14,485 nucleotides of DNA from Opitutales bacterium (GTDB lineage Bacteria; Verrucomicrobiota; Verrucomicrobiia; Opitutales; Opitutaceae), in assembly GCA_021772595.1 (NCBI GenBank), contig JAJFLS010000286.1, forward strand, positions 1 to 14,485. The letters are read 5' to 3'. Positions 1 through 6,985 of this stretch are shown here, piece after piece. Each line of letters starts with the position of its first letter. Position 1 is the stretch's first letter. The notes beneath the pieces are model-generated. The model did no database searches, was not told where the DNA came from, and worked only from the letters and a program-made list of their open reading frames with translations. The position numbers and the translations under genes were made by a program.

Positions 1-429
1 GTACATCAGCCCGAAACAGGTGATCAGGCCGAAAACAGCGCCCGATGCGCCGTACACCAAGTTCGCTCCCGAGACGAAACTAACTATGTACCAGAGGATG
101 CCCCCTGTCAGTGTGGATCCGAAATAGAGCTGCAAGAACCGCTTTTCGCCCAGCTCAGGCAGCAATGCCCGGCCGAGGAAGAAGACGCCGATCATATTTC
201 CGACGATATGGCCCATGTTCATCGGGCTGTGGAGGAAAGAATAGGTGAGAAAACTCCAAATGTGTGGCCCGCCGCCGGCGTTTGAGGTCAGGGCGAACAG
301 TTCCGTGTAGCCTTTTCCCGCCATCAGCTGGACGGCGTACATCATGACGTTGAAAATAATCAGCCCGAAAATCAGGTTTCTGGACCTGAGATTCTGATCG
401 GGACGCATGTATGGGCGGTCGTACAACAT
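1..429 (-). CDS. Rhomboid-family intramembrane serine protease, N-terminal 143 residues (3' end outside window)
   Basis: Reading the minus strand from an ATG at 427-429 gives 143 codons without a stop to the left edge, so the gene is cut at its C-terminal side. The product is an integral membrane protein with hydrophobic segments near residues 18-37, 58-68, 75-90 and 100-140. Rhomboid hallmarks are visible: a histidine-rich stretch HSPMNMGHIVGN (residues 67-78) with the conserved H and N, and GASGA (127-131), where Ser129 is the expected catalytic serine. The catalytic His of the dyad lies in a later helix and is outside the window, so activity cannot be judged. Rhomboids cleave transmembrane segments of client proteins in the inner membrane. 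No good Shine-Dalgarno precedes the ATG; an internal ATG at codon 8 is an alternative start. A rhomboid-like pseudoprotease is possible but the serine motif argues against it. Confidence 0.85.
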   Translation of the reverse strand, partial: MLYDRPYMRPDQNLRSRNLIFGLIIFNVMMYAVQLMAGKGYTELFALTSNAGGGPHIWSFLTYSFLHSPMNMGHIVGNMIGVFFLGRALLPELGEKRFLQLYFGSTLTGGILWYIVSFVSGANLVYGASGAVFGLITCFGLMY

Positions 430-493
430 GAACGCTTTTAATTAATCATGATTTTCGTTCGAATTACAAGGAAGCTATCGCGTAATTTAACGC

Positions 494-502
494 TGTATAC
501 CA
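494..502 (-). promoter_or_regulatory. Possible extended -10 promoter element for the rhomboid gene
   Basis: On the minus strand TGGTATACA matches an extended -10 (TGn followed by TATACA, 5 of 6 to TATAAT), 65 nt upstream of the rhomboid ATG. No convincing -35 hexamer is seen at 16-18 nt. The rest of the 430-641 gap, which lies between the ychF stop and the rhomboid start, shows no gene, tRNA or U-tract terminator. Confidence 0.25.
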
Positions 503-641
503 CGCTCGGCTTAAGCGATTGGCTGCGAATGGGTGGCAATTACCTAGCTCTGAGAGCGATTCGCGCTCGAAAAAAGACAATGCTCTGTAAATGGGCTGTA
601 TAACGACCTCCGTCTACAAGACCGAGAATCGCGGGCGAGGT

Positions 642-1745
642 TCAGGTATTGAAGCGAAAAAGCGCGACGTCCCCGTCTTTAAAGGGATATTCCTTGCCTT
701 CGAGTCGGTATTTGCCCGCGTCCCGGGCGGCCGATACGCTGCCCAGCTCGCTCAGATTCTCGTAGGAAACCACTTCGGCTTTGATGAAGCCCTTCTCGAA
801 ATCCGTGTGGATGACACCTGCCGCTTGCGGAGCGAGCATGCCATGGGTGAAAGTCCATGCGCGAACTTCCTTTTCGCCCGCGGTGAAATAGGTCTCTAGT
901 CCGAGCAACGTGTAGGTCTCTTTTATTAGAAGCGAAATTCCGGAATCGTCGACGCCGAGATCCGCCAGAAATTCCTTCGCTTCCTCCTCGCTCAAGTCGA
1001 TGAGCTCCGACTCGATTTGAGCGCTGATAACGACGCAGCCCGCGTCCTGGCTTTCTTTGGCGTAGGCGCGGACTTTGGCGACCATCTCGTTGGACTCGGA
1101 ATCGGCGAGATCGTCCTCCATCACGTTCGCCGCGTAGATGACCGATTTGGAGGAGAGAAGGTGCAGGCCCTTCATGACGGCGGCTTGGTCGTCGGAAACT
1201 TCGAGCGTATTGGCGGGCTTGCCTTCGTTGAGGTGAGGCAGCAAATGGTCGATCACGGCGCAAATCGCTTGAGCCTCCTTGTCGTTGCCGCGGGCTTTCT
1301 TCATCGCCTTTTCGCGCTGGCGCTCGACGGACTCGAGGTCGGCGAGCACGAGCTCTGTATTGACGATCTCGATATCGCGAATCGGATCGACCGAGCCCAT
1401 GTTGTGGATGATGTCGTCGTTCTCGAAGCAACGCACGACCTGGACGATCGCGTCGACTTCGCGGATGTTCGCGAGGAACTTGTTTCCGAGGCCTTCGCCT
1501 TTGCTGGCGCCTTCGACGAGCCCGGCGATGTCGACGAACTCGATGGCGGCCGGAATCGTGACCTGGGTCTTGGCGATTTCCTTGAGTACGCCGAGCCGCT
1601 CGTCCGGCACGTTGACGACGCCGATGTTCGGATCGATCGTGCAAAACGGGTAGTTTGCGGACTCCGCTTTGCGCGTGCGCGTCAAGGCGTTGAATAATGT
1701 GGACTTGCCAACGTTGGGGAGACCGACGATACCTGCTCTAAGCAT
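642..1745 (-). CDS. ychF: Redox-regulated ATPase YchF (Obg-family P-loop protein)
   Basis: YchF/EngD is a cytosolic Obg-type P-loop NTPase that prefers ATP over GTP and binds ribosomes; it is linked to translation and oxidative stress. The 367-residue product matches the usual family length (about 363). Visible motifs: Walker A GLPNVGKST (8-16), switch II region DIAGLVEGASKGEGLGN (72-88), the NxxE sequence NVME (207-210) in place of the GTP-specifying NKxD, and a C-terminal TGS domain from about residue 283 ending in FRFN. I start at the ATG at 1743-1745, because the family begins MLRAGIVGLPN. The frame stays open upstream to a TTG at 1790, but the extra 15 residues (with PIQCC) look like untranslated leader. 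No strong Shine-Dalgarno is seen. The gene is divergent from rpsP. Confidence 0.96.
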   Translation of the reverse strand: MLRAGIVGLPNVGKSTLFNALTRTRKAESANYPFCTIDPNIGVVNVPDERLGVLKEIAKTQVTIPAAIEFVDIAGLVEGASKGEGLGNKFLANIREVDAIVQVVRCFENDDIIHNMGSVDPIRDIEIVNTELVLADLESVERQREKAMKKARGNDKEAQAICAVIDHLLPHLNEGKPANTLEVSDDQAAVMKGLHLLSSKSVIYAANVMEDDLADSESNEMVAKVRAYAKESQDAGCVVISAQIESELIDLSEEEAKEFLADLGVDDSGISLLIKETYTLLGLETYFTAGEKEVRAWTFTHGMLAPQAAGVIHTDFEKGFIKAEVVSYENLSELGSVSAARDAGKYRLEGKEYPFKDGDVALFRFNT

Positions 1746-1776
1746 AGGCGAGGAACAACATTGGATTGGATGTTGC

Positions 1777-1802
1777 TTGACAAGATCCAATTTTGCTAAA
1801 TC
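1777..1802 (+). promoter_or_regulatory. Candidate rpsP promoter
   Basis: A perfect TTGACA lies at 1777-1782, followed by TGCTAAATC at 1794-1802, which resembles an extended -10. The spacing (about 14 nt) is short for sigma-70. An alternative reading is TTGCTT (1773-1778) plus 17 nt to CTAAAT (1796-1801). The position, 40-60 nt before the rpsP start in the divergent ychF/rpsP gap, is right for the ribosomal operon promoter, but the match is imperfect. Confidence 0.3.
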
Positions 1803-1839
1803 GTCCTGCTCTTTTCCGAATTTTCCAGGACACTAAAAC

Positions 1840-2130
1840 ATGGCCTTAAAGATCAAACTCCAGAGAGGTGGAGCCACCCACAATCCCATTTACCGCGTAG
1901 TGGTCGCGGAAGCTCGTGGCCGTCGCGACGGTCGCTTCGTCGAGAAGCTCGGCACGTACATCCCGCGGGCGAAAGGCCAGCAAATCGAGCTCACGCTAGA
2001 CGTCGAGCGAGCGGATTACTGGATGTCAGTCGGCGCGCTGCCAACCGATACGACCAACGCCCTCATTAAGAGAGCGCGTAGTGAAGCGGCTGCTCCTGCA
2101 GCGCCAGTCGCTGCCGAAGCGGAAGCTTAA
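1840..2130 (+). CDS. rpsP: 30S ribosomal protein S16
   Basis: S16 is a small-subunit protein needed for 30S assembly. The 96-residue product has the family opening MALKIKLQRGGATHNPIYR, then the conserved RRDGRFVEKLGTYIP stretch (about 30-44) and a core ending near LIKRARSEA; an Ala/Glu-rich tail of about 14 residues follows, as in many S16 proteins. AGGA at 1827-1830 is a modest Shine-Dalgarno 9 nt before the ATG. It is the first gene of the rpsP-trmD-rplS group, but is followed at once by a strong intrinsic terminator, so it is probably made in excess of its neighbours. rimM, normally next to rpsP, is absent. Confidence 0.98.
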   Translation: MALKIKLQRGGATHNPIYRVVVAEARGRRDGRFVEKLGTYIPRAKGQQIELTLDVERADYWMSVGALPTDTTNALIKRARSEAAAPAAPVAAEAEA

Positions 2131-2158
2131 GCTTCACCCTATAGGGAGAATTTCCAAG

Positions 2159-2182
2159 CCCGGCCGAAACGCCGGGTTTTTT
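2159..2182 (+). terminator. Intrinsic terminator between rpsP and trmD
   Basis: CCCGGC (2159-2164) pairs with GCCGGG (2171-2176) around a 6-nt loop CGAAAC and is followed by six T (2177-2182). This is a textbook rho-independent terminator 28 nt after the rpsP stop. It implies that trmD-rplS are either read through at reduced level or have their own promoter in 2183-2284. Confidence 0.88.
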
Positions 2183-2226
2183 CGTGTCCGGGAGTCAAGG
2201 TAGGGCAACCGACAAAAATTTCAGCA

Positions 2227-2255
2227 GTCCCGTCTCGCATTTCCGCTTGCGGGAC
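2227..2255 (+). other. Stem-loop in the trmD leader
   Basis: GTCCCG (2227-2232) pairs with CGGGAC (2250-2255) across a 17-nt loop. There is no T run after it, so it is not a simple terminator. It lies 29 nt upstream of the trmD ATG, after the rpsP terminator, and could be a leader structure. The 6-bp stem may also be coincidence. Confidence 0.3.
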
Positions 2256-2284
2256 AGATCGCTCTAATAGAAAACCTTCCTCGA

Positions 2285-2956
2285 ATGAAAATCGACGTTC
2301 TCACGCTTTTCCCCCAGATGCTCGACGGCTTCCTGTCGGAAAGCATGATGGGCCGCGCCCAGACCAACGGAGTCGTCTCGATCAATGTCCGCAATCTCCG
2401 CGACTGGGCCAAGGGCAAGCACAAGCAGGTGGACGACCGCCCGTTTGGCGGCGGGGCCGGAATGGTTGTCATGCCCGAGCCGATTTTCGACGCGATCGAG
2501 GAGCTGCAGACGCCTGGCGCCCATAGAGTCTACTTGGCTCCCGACGGCGATCCGCTCACGCCGGAGATCGCCCAGTCGCTCGCCAAGAAGGAGCACCTGA
2601 TTTTGCTGAGCGGCCACTATGAGGGAATCGACGAGCGGGCGCGCGAAAATCTGATCGATCAGGAGATCAGCATCGGGGATTACGTGCTCACCAACGGCAC
2701 GCTCGCGGCGGCGGTTTTGATCGATTGCCTATGCCGTTTTCTGCCCGGGTTTTTAGGAGAAGAAAAATCATTGACTAGCGAAAGTTTCCAGGGCAGTTTG
2801 CTCGACTTTCCTCAATTCACGCGTCCCGCCGTGTTTCGAGACATGCCGATTCCCGAGGTTCTTCTGACCGGAAATCACGCGGAAATCGAGAAGTGGCGAC
2901 AGCGGGAACGAGAGGAACGAACGCGAAAACGCAGACCGGATTTACTAGAGGATTAG
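2285..2956 (+). CDS. trmD: tRNA (guanine37-N1)-methyltransferase
   Basis: TrmD is the cytosolic SPOUT (trefoil-knot) enzyme that uses S-adenosylmethionine to methylate G37 next to the anticodon and so prevents +1 frameshifting. Visible motifs: DDRPFGGGAGMV (50-61), SGHYEGIDERA (109-119), SIGDYVLTNGTLAAAV (129-144) and FRDMPIPEVLLTGNHAEI (184-201). Residues R151 and E166 fall 15 apart, exactly like the catalytic R154 and D169 of the Haemophilus/E. coli enzymes, so the usual Asp base is Glu here (ESF instead of DSF). The protein is 223 residues, stopping at RRPDLLED, and lacks the C-terminal extension of the roughly 250-residue proteobacterial enzyme. No clear Shine-Dalgarno precedes the ATG. 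rplS starts 4 nt after the stop, which implies co-transcription. Confidence 0.96.
   Translation: MKIDVLTLFPQMLDGFLSESMMGRAQTNGVVSINVRNLRDWAKGKHKQVDDRPFGGGAGMVVMPEPIFDAIEELQTPGAHRVYLAPDGDPLTPEIAQSLAKKEHLILLSGHYEGIDERARENLIDQEISIGDYVLTNGTLAAAVLIDCLCRFLPGFLGEEKSLTSESFQGSLLDFPQFTRPAVFRDMPIPEVLLTGNHAEIEKWRQREREERTRKRRPDLLED
2947..2952 (+). promoter_or_regulatory. Ribosome binding site of rplS, inside the trmD 3' end
   Basis: AGAGGA lies 8 nt before the rplS ATG and overlaps the last trmD codons. It is the clearest Shine-Dalgarno in the window and suggests translational coupling of rplS to trmD. Confidence 0.55.
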
Positions 2957-2960
2957 CATA

Positions 2961-3323
2961 ATGAACCAGATCGTAAACGAACTTAATCAAGACCAACTAA
3001 AGACCGATGTGCCTCCATTCAAAGTGGGCGACGGTGTCAAAGTACACACGTTGGTGAGAGAAGGCGACAAGCGCCGCGTCCAGATTTTCTCGGGCATCGT
3101 GATCGCTCGCAAGGGTTCAGGCATCCAGGAGACGTTCACTGTTCGCCGCATTTCTTACGGCGAAGGCGTCGAGAAAGTGTTCCCGCTCCACAGCCCCAAC
3201 GTCTCCAAGGTCGAGATCGAAAAGGAATCCAAGACGATGCGCGCTCGCATGTACTACCTTCGCGGACTCGTCGGCAAGAAGGCGATGCAGGTCAAGGAAA
3301 AGCGCCTCGCCAAAGGCCACTAG
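2961..3323 (+). CDS. rplS: 50S ribosomal protein L19
   Basis: L19 sits at the subunit interface of the 50S particle. The 120-residue product carries the family signatures: FKVGDGVKVHTLVREGDKRR (20-39), IFSGIVIARKGSGIQETFTV (42-61), then VRRISYGEGVEKVFPLHSPN and a basic C-terminus with YYLRGLVGKKA (about 98-108). Length is normal (about 115-120). It follows trmD by 4 nt and ends 27 nt before a strong terminator, so it closes the ribosomal group. Nothing unusual is seen in the coding sequence. Confidence 0.98.
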   Translation: MNQIVNELNQDQLKTDVPPFKVGDGVKVHTLVREGDKRRVQIFSGIVIARKGSGIQETFTVRRISYGEGVEKVFPLHSPNVSKVEIEKESKTMRARMYYLRGLVGKKAMQVKEKRLAKGH

Positions 3324-3350
3324 TTCCAGACTGGATCGAAACGAATTTTC

Positions 3351-3383
3351 AAAAAGGCTGCCCGCTATCGGGCAGCCTTTTTT
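3351..3383 (+). terminator. Strong intrinsic terminator after rplS
   Basis: GGCTGCCCG (3356-3364) pairs perfectly with CGGGCAGCC (3369-3377) around CTAT. Five A precede the stem and six T follow it (3378-3383), so the helix can extend and could terminate on both strands, although no minus-strand gene ends here. Confidence 0.93.
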
Positions 3384-3539
3384 CCATCAACGCCGCATTC
3401 GCGACGTAGCTACGCCGAGACTTTGGCGTGGGCTCTGGCCTGCCGTCGCGTTTCGCGAACCATTTTGCTCTTGAGGCTTGGGGCGCGCTCGGTTGGTTTG
3501 TTCGCCTTCGATTAAATGACAGCCATCACCGGATCTATA
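3384..3539 (+). other. Leader region of the transketolase gene with two small palindromes
   Basis: No coding sequence or RNA gene is recognised. It contains the perfect 10-bp palindrome CGTAGCTACG (3405-3414) and TCGCG-TTT-CGCGA (3446-3458), which could be operator half-sites or chance. No convincing -35/-10 pair was found, although a promoter is expected here because a strong terminator precedes it. Confidence 0.3.
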
Positions 3540-5519
3540 ATGAATAAAGAACTTCTTCAAAAAGCGGCCAATCAAGCTCGCGGACTTGCCATCGACGCGG
3601 TCCACGCCTGCAAGTCAGGTCACGTGGGGCTTCCTCTGGGCTCCGCTGAAATCGGCGCCGTCCTCTATGGCTACGCTTTGAATGTGAATCCCGACGAGCC
3701 GCGCTGGGTTAACCGCGACCGCTTCGTTCTTTCCGGCGGCCATGGCAGCATGTTTCTCTACAGCTGGCTTCACCTCGCGGGATTCGACTTGCCGTTGGAG
3801 GAGCTCAAGAATTTCCGTCAGCTTCACAGCAAGACTCCCGGGCATCCAGAGTTCATGGAAACGCCCGGCGTGGAAAGCACCACCGGTCCGCTGGGCCAAG
3901 GTATCGGCAACTCGGTCGGCTTCGCGGTTTCGCAGAAAATGGCGGCGGCCAAGTACAACACCGGCGCCCACACGATTCTCGACAATCACGTCATTGCTCT
4001 GGCGGGTGACGGCTGTATCCAAGAAGGTGTTTCACAGGAAGCATCTGCGCTAGCGGGCCATCTCCATCTCGACAACCTCATCGTTTTCTACGACAGCAAC
4101 GACGTCACGCTCGACGCGATGGCCGAGAAGTCGCAAAGCGAAGACACCGCCAAGCGCTACGAAGCGATGGGCTGGGGTGTAGTGACAATCGACGGACACG
4201 ATTTGGACGCGGTTCTCGAAGCCTTCGACAACGCGAAAGCGGCCACCGGCAAGCCTCAGCTCATAATCGCCAAAACCGAAATCGGCCGCGGCATTCCAGA
4301 AGTCGCCGGCACTGCCGCTGGTCACGGTGAGTCGGGAGCAATCAAACACTCCGAAAACGCCCACGTCATTCTAGGGCTTCCCGAAGATCGGTTCTTCGTT
4401 TCGGACGAAGTGAGGGAGCATTTCGCGGAACTCAAATCCGCTCGTGTCCAAGCTTACAATACGTGGAAGGAAACCTACGACGCTTGGGCCGCGGCCAATG
4501 CAGATCTGGCCGCTCAGCTCGAAGCAGGCGCTTCCGCTCCAGTGGACGTGGACGACCTTCTTTCAAAAATCCCAGTCGCGGACGCGGATGCGAAGCTCGC
4601 GACACGGGCGTCGGGCTCGAATGTGCTTCAGCCGATCGCCGCGGCACGTCCGGAATTTATCAGCGGTTCGGCGGATCTCCACGGATCCACGAAGAACTAC
4701 ATCAAAGACGGCGGCGATTTTCTGCCGGGCAGCGAGAGCGGTCGCAACCTGCTCTTCGGCATTCGCGAGCACGCGATGGGGGCCTTGCTGAACGGCATCG
4801 CTTATGACGGCATCTGGCGGGCCTCCGGCGCGACTTTCATGGTATTCGCCGATTACATGCGTCCGTCGATTCGTCTCGCTTCGTTGGCGGGACTTCCCGT
4901 GACCTATATTTTTACTCACGACTCGGTGGGTGTAGGAGAAGACGGACCGACTCACCAGCCGGTAGAAACCGTTTCCGGCCTGCGCGTCATTCCGAACCTC
5001 GACGTGATTCGTCCCTGCGATACGGAAGAGACAGCGGGTGCTTTTGTGGCGGCGATCGAACGGCAAGACGGTCCGACCGCGCTTTCGCTTACTCGTCAAG
5101 GAGTGCCGAATATCAACACGGCTTCCGCTGACGAGCGCCGTCATGGCGTCCTCAAAGGCGGGTACGTGATCAAGAAGGAAACCGGCGATCTCGATACGAT
5201 TATCATAGCTACCGGTTCCGAGGTGCAGCACGCGATCGCCGCGGCTGACGAAATCGGCGCGGGCGCGCGAGTCGTCTCGATGCCGTCAATGTTCCGTTTC
5301 GACGCTCAAAGCGCGGAGTACAAGGAAAGCGTGCTTCCCACCGCTTGCACGAAGCGAGTCGCGATAGAAGCGGGCGTATCCGGACTTTGGTACAAATACG
5401 TGGGCCTCGAAGGAAAGGTGATTGGTATCGATCGCTTCGGCATTAGCGCGCCCGGCGATACCGTGATGTCGGAACTAGGAATGACCGCGGCGTCAGTGGT
5501 GGCTGCAGTTGGGGCTTGA
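3540..5519 (+). CDS. tkt: Transketolase
   Basis: Transketolase is a cytosolic thiamine-diphosphate enzyme that moves two-carbon ketol units between sugar phosphates in the pentose phosphate pathway. From the ATG at 3540 the product has 659 residues, normal for the family. Domain order is complete: N-terminal ThDP-binding domain with SGHVGLPLG (26-34), the ThDP/Mg motif GDGCIQEG (156-163) followed by YDSND; a middle pyrimidine-binding domain with FGIREHAMG and GVGEDGPTHQPVET; and a C-terminal transketolase domain with IATGSEV. I prefer ATG 3540 over the in-frame ATG at 3516 because relatives begin MNKELLQKAANQARG and neither start has a good Shine-Dalgarno. The canonical Pro in SGHPG is Val here (V29), which I take as lineage variation. 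It appears monocistronic. Confidence 0.97.
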   Translation: MNKELLQKAANQARGLAIDAVHACKSGHVGLPLGSAEIGAVLYGYALNVNPDEPRWVNRDRFVLSGGHGSMFLYSWLHLAGFDLPLEELKNFRQLHSKTPGHPEFMETPGVESTTGPLGQGIGNSVGFAVSQKMAAAKYNTGAHTILDNHVIALAGDGCIQEGVSQEASALAGHLHLDNLIVFYDSNDVTLDAMAEKSQSEDTAKRYEAMGWGVVTIDGHDLDAVLEAFDNAKAATGKPQLIIAKTEIGRGIPEVAGTAAGHGESGAIKHSENAHVILGLPEDRFFVSDEVREHFAELKSARVQAYNTWKETYDAWAAANADLAAQLEAGASAPVDVDDLLSKIPVADADAKLATRASGSNVLQPIAAARPEFISGSADLHGSTKNYIKDGGDFLPGSESGRNLLFGIREHAMGALLNGIAYDGIWRASGATFMVFADYMRPSIRLASLAGLPVTYIFTHDSVGVGEDGPTHQPVETVSGLRVIPNLDVIRPCDTEETAGAFVAAIERQDGPTALSLTRQGVPNINTASADERRHGVLKGGYVIKKETGDLDTIIIATGSEVQHAIAAADEIGAGARVVSMPSMFRFDAQSAEYKESVLPTACTKRVAIEAGVSGLWYKYVGLEGKVIGIDRFGISAPGDTVMSELGMTAASVVAAVGA

Positions 5520-5558
5520 GCGAGTGTTAAAAGGCACGACTAATCATTCCGTATTTTG

Positions 5559-5577
5559 GTTCGGGGCGCCGCCGAAC
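5559..5577 (+). other. GC-rich hairpin after tkt, possible weak terminator
   Basis: GTTCGG (5559-5564) pairs with CCGAAC (5572-5577) around GGCGCCG. It lies 40 nt after the tkt stop but has no T tract, so termination is uncertain. The core GGGCGCCG is shared with the next hairpin. Confidence 0.35.
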
Positions 5578-5615
5578 ACTACCCATCAGGTATTATCGTT
5601 TAACAATTGGTAGCG

Positions 5616-5633
5616 TCCGGGCGCCGTCCCGGA
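5616..5633. repeat. Palindromic unit upstream of the GNAT-CutC gene
   Basis: TCCGGG (5616-5621) and CCCGGA (5628-5633) flank CGCCGT. Such short GC palindromes with a GGGCGCC-like core often belong to dispersed repeat families; only a genome-wide count could show that here. It is 25 nt before the ATG of the next gene. Confidence 0.35.
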
Positions 5634-5657
5634 TGATAGACGAGGCCCAGCAAAAGC

Positions 5658-6827
5658 ATGATTAGCAAAACCATAGAAATCGCTTGCGGCTCGTCGGAAT
5701 ACGAAAAGGAATGCGGGTTTCGAAATGGGCTTTTGCGGGAGCCGCTTGGATTGAGCCTTTTCGATGAGGATTTGGCGACCGAAGCGGCGTATCGGCATTT
5801 TGGGGTTTTCGATGGCGACAATATTGTCGGCTGTCTCGTCGTGGTTCCGTTGAAGGAAGGGGAGGCTCAGTTGAAGCAAATGGCGATTGAGTCGAAACTC
5901 AGGGGAAAGGGGATCGGCAAGCGATTAGTATTCGATGTCGAACGGGAGCTAATCAGATCGGGAGTAAAAAAAATCTGGTTACACGCTCGAGAGTCGGCAG
6001 TGGGATTCTATGAATCGCTTGGGTATGCCATAGTCGGTGAATCGTTTCTCGAGGTTTCGATTCCTCATTTCAAGATGTGGAAGCTTGTCACCGCAGTTAA
6101 CGTGGAAGCGTGCATCAGTGGGGATGAGGTTGAAGAAACGCGGTTGAGTGTAACGGCTGCCAACGAAGGCGGCGCGGCGACAGTGGAGCTTTGCGGCGAG
6201 ATGCAGTTCGATGGTTTGACGCCGCCGAAGGCGAGTATCGAAGCGGCAAGAGCGGCGTTCGAACGACCGGGGCTGATGGTTATGATCCGCCCCAGAAAGG
6301 GCGACTTCTGCTATTCCGAATCGGAGCTGGGCGAAATGAAAGAGCAGATCGAAATGGCTGCGGACGCAGGCGCGGATGGAGTCGTTTTTGGCATGCTGCA
6401 GGCGGATGGTCAATTGGATGAGGAGGCTTTGGAGAGTTTGGTCGAGCTGAGCAAGTCGCTTGGCTTAAGGATAACGTTTCATCGGGCATTCGATGCGGTG
6501 CCGGATCGGTTGGTCGCGCTGGAGCGGCTTGTTGAATTGGGCGTTGATCGAATCCTTACGAGCGGAGTTGCGTGGAGAGAAAGTGGATCGGCTTTGGATG
6601 GAGTTGGAATGCTCGATCGCGTTATCCAGACGGCGAAAGGTAGACTGGAGATCGTGATTGGAGGCGGTGTGGGTCCTGTCAATGCGCCGGAGATTTTGAA
6701 GCGTTTGAGTCCGTGGAGCGGCACGTTATCAGTGCACGCGTATTCGGGAGTTCAAGACGATGGGCGGACGACGGTGCGGGGTGTGAAAGCGCTGGTCGAC
6801 GCGGTTGTCGGTAAGTCAAAGATGTAG
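5658..6827 (+). CDS. GNAT acetyltransferase - CutC domain fusion protein
   Basis: A single uninterrupted 389-residue frame encodes two domains. Residues 1-143 are a GNAT N-acetyltransferase: the acetyl-CoA motif reads MAIESKLRGKGIGKRL (75-90) with the RGKGIG loop, followed by IWLHARESAVGFYESLGY (106-123). Residues 147-385 are a CutC TIM-barrel (PF03932): VELCGEM (176-182), VMIRPRKGDFCYSESEL (208-224), DGVVFGML (240-247), TFHRAFDAVPD (273-283), RILTSG (298-303) and GGGVGP (335-340). CutC is annotated as copper homeostasis, but its reaction is not settled; stand-alone forms are about 240-250 residues. The GNAT substrate cannot be predicted. GAGG at 5642-5645 is a Shine-Dalgarno at long spacing (12 nt). 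The final codons and stop lie in a REP unit, so the end of the frame may have been set by that repeat. Confidence 0.9.
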   Translation: MISKTIEIACGSSEYEKECGFRNGLLREPLGLSLFDEDLATEAAYRHFGVFDGDNIVGCLVVVPLKEGEAQLKQMAIESKLRGKGIGKRLVFDVERELIRSGVKKIWLHARESAVGFYESLGYAIVGESFLEVSIPHFKMWKLVTAVNVEACISGDEVEETRLSVTAANEGGAATVELCGEMQFDGLTPPKASIEAARAAFERPGLMVMIRPRKGDFCYSESELGEMKEQIEMAADAGADGVVFGMLQADGQLDEEALESLVELSKSLGLRITFHRAFDAVPDRLVALERLVELGVDRILTSGVAWRESGSALDGVGMLDRVIQTAKGRLEIVIGGGVGPVNAPEILKRLSPWSGTLSVHAYSGVQDDGRTTVRGVKALVDAVVGKSKM

Positions 6828-6969
6828 GAGCCTGCTCGCAGGCGATTAACTTCAGTTTCCGAAATGGTAGGGCTGCTTATCCCTAAGCAGCCGATCCGGT
6901 GACTCTTCTTCCGCGGCTGACTAAGGATAGCCAGCCCAACCTTCAATCGCCTGCAAGCAGGCTCCTACA
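6823..6969. repeat. REPIN-like element 1: two inverted REP units with nested hairpins
   Basis: The left unit (6823-6847) starts TGTAGGAGCCTGC and ends GCAGGCGATT. The right unit (6945-6969) is its reverse complement with one mismatch in 25. Each unit is itself a hairpin (GCCTGC/GCAGGC). Between them GGCTGCTTA (6871-6879) and TAAGCAGCC (6884-6892) form a 9-bp stem, and GGCTG/CAGCC (6915-6936) another, so the whole 147 bp can fold into a branched structure. It fills the gap between two convergent genes and overlaps the stop codon of the left one. It may block read-through in both directions. Confidence 0.85.
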
Positions 6970-6985
6970 GAGTTGGAATATACGA

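Noticed and set aside
552..568. Hairpin GAGAGCG-ATT-CGCGCTC as a terminator
   Set aside because: The stem has a mismatch and the A/T run lies on the wrong side to terminate ychF on the minus strand; no plus-strand gene ends there.
679..1644. Long Arg-rich open frame on the minus strand within ychF
   Set aside because: It is a frame-shifted reading of ychF: composition is dominated by Arg/Gly/Ser, no family is recognisable, and ychF itself is complete and well conserved.
1017..1697. 226-codon plus-strand open frame antisense to ychF
   Set aside because: It is a mirror of the biased codon positions of ychF, with no recognisable domain and no initiation signal.
3536..3541. TATAAT as a promoter -10
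   Set aside because: It overlaps the ATG of tkt, so it could only drive a leaderless or internal transcript; no -35 partner was seen.
3387..3605. 72-codon minus-strand open frame across the tkt leader
   Set aside because: It extends into conserved tkt codons, has no homology I recognise and no initiation signal.
4930..4945. TGTAGGAG inside tkt as another REP unit
   Set aside because: It encodes the conserved GVGEDGP motif and is not followed by the palindromic arms.
4563..5231. 222-codon minus-strand open frame antisense to tkt
   Set aside because: It lies wholly within the conserved transketolase gene and has no domain resemblance.
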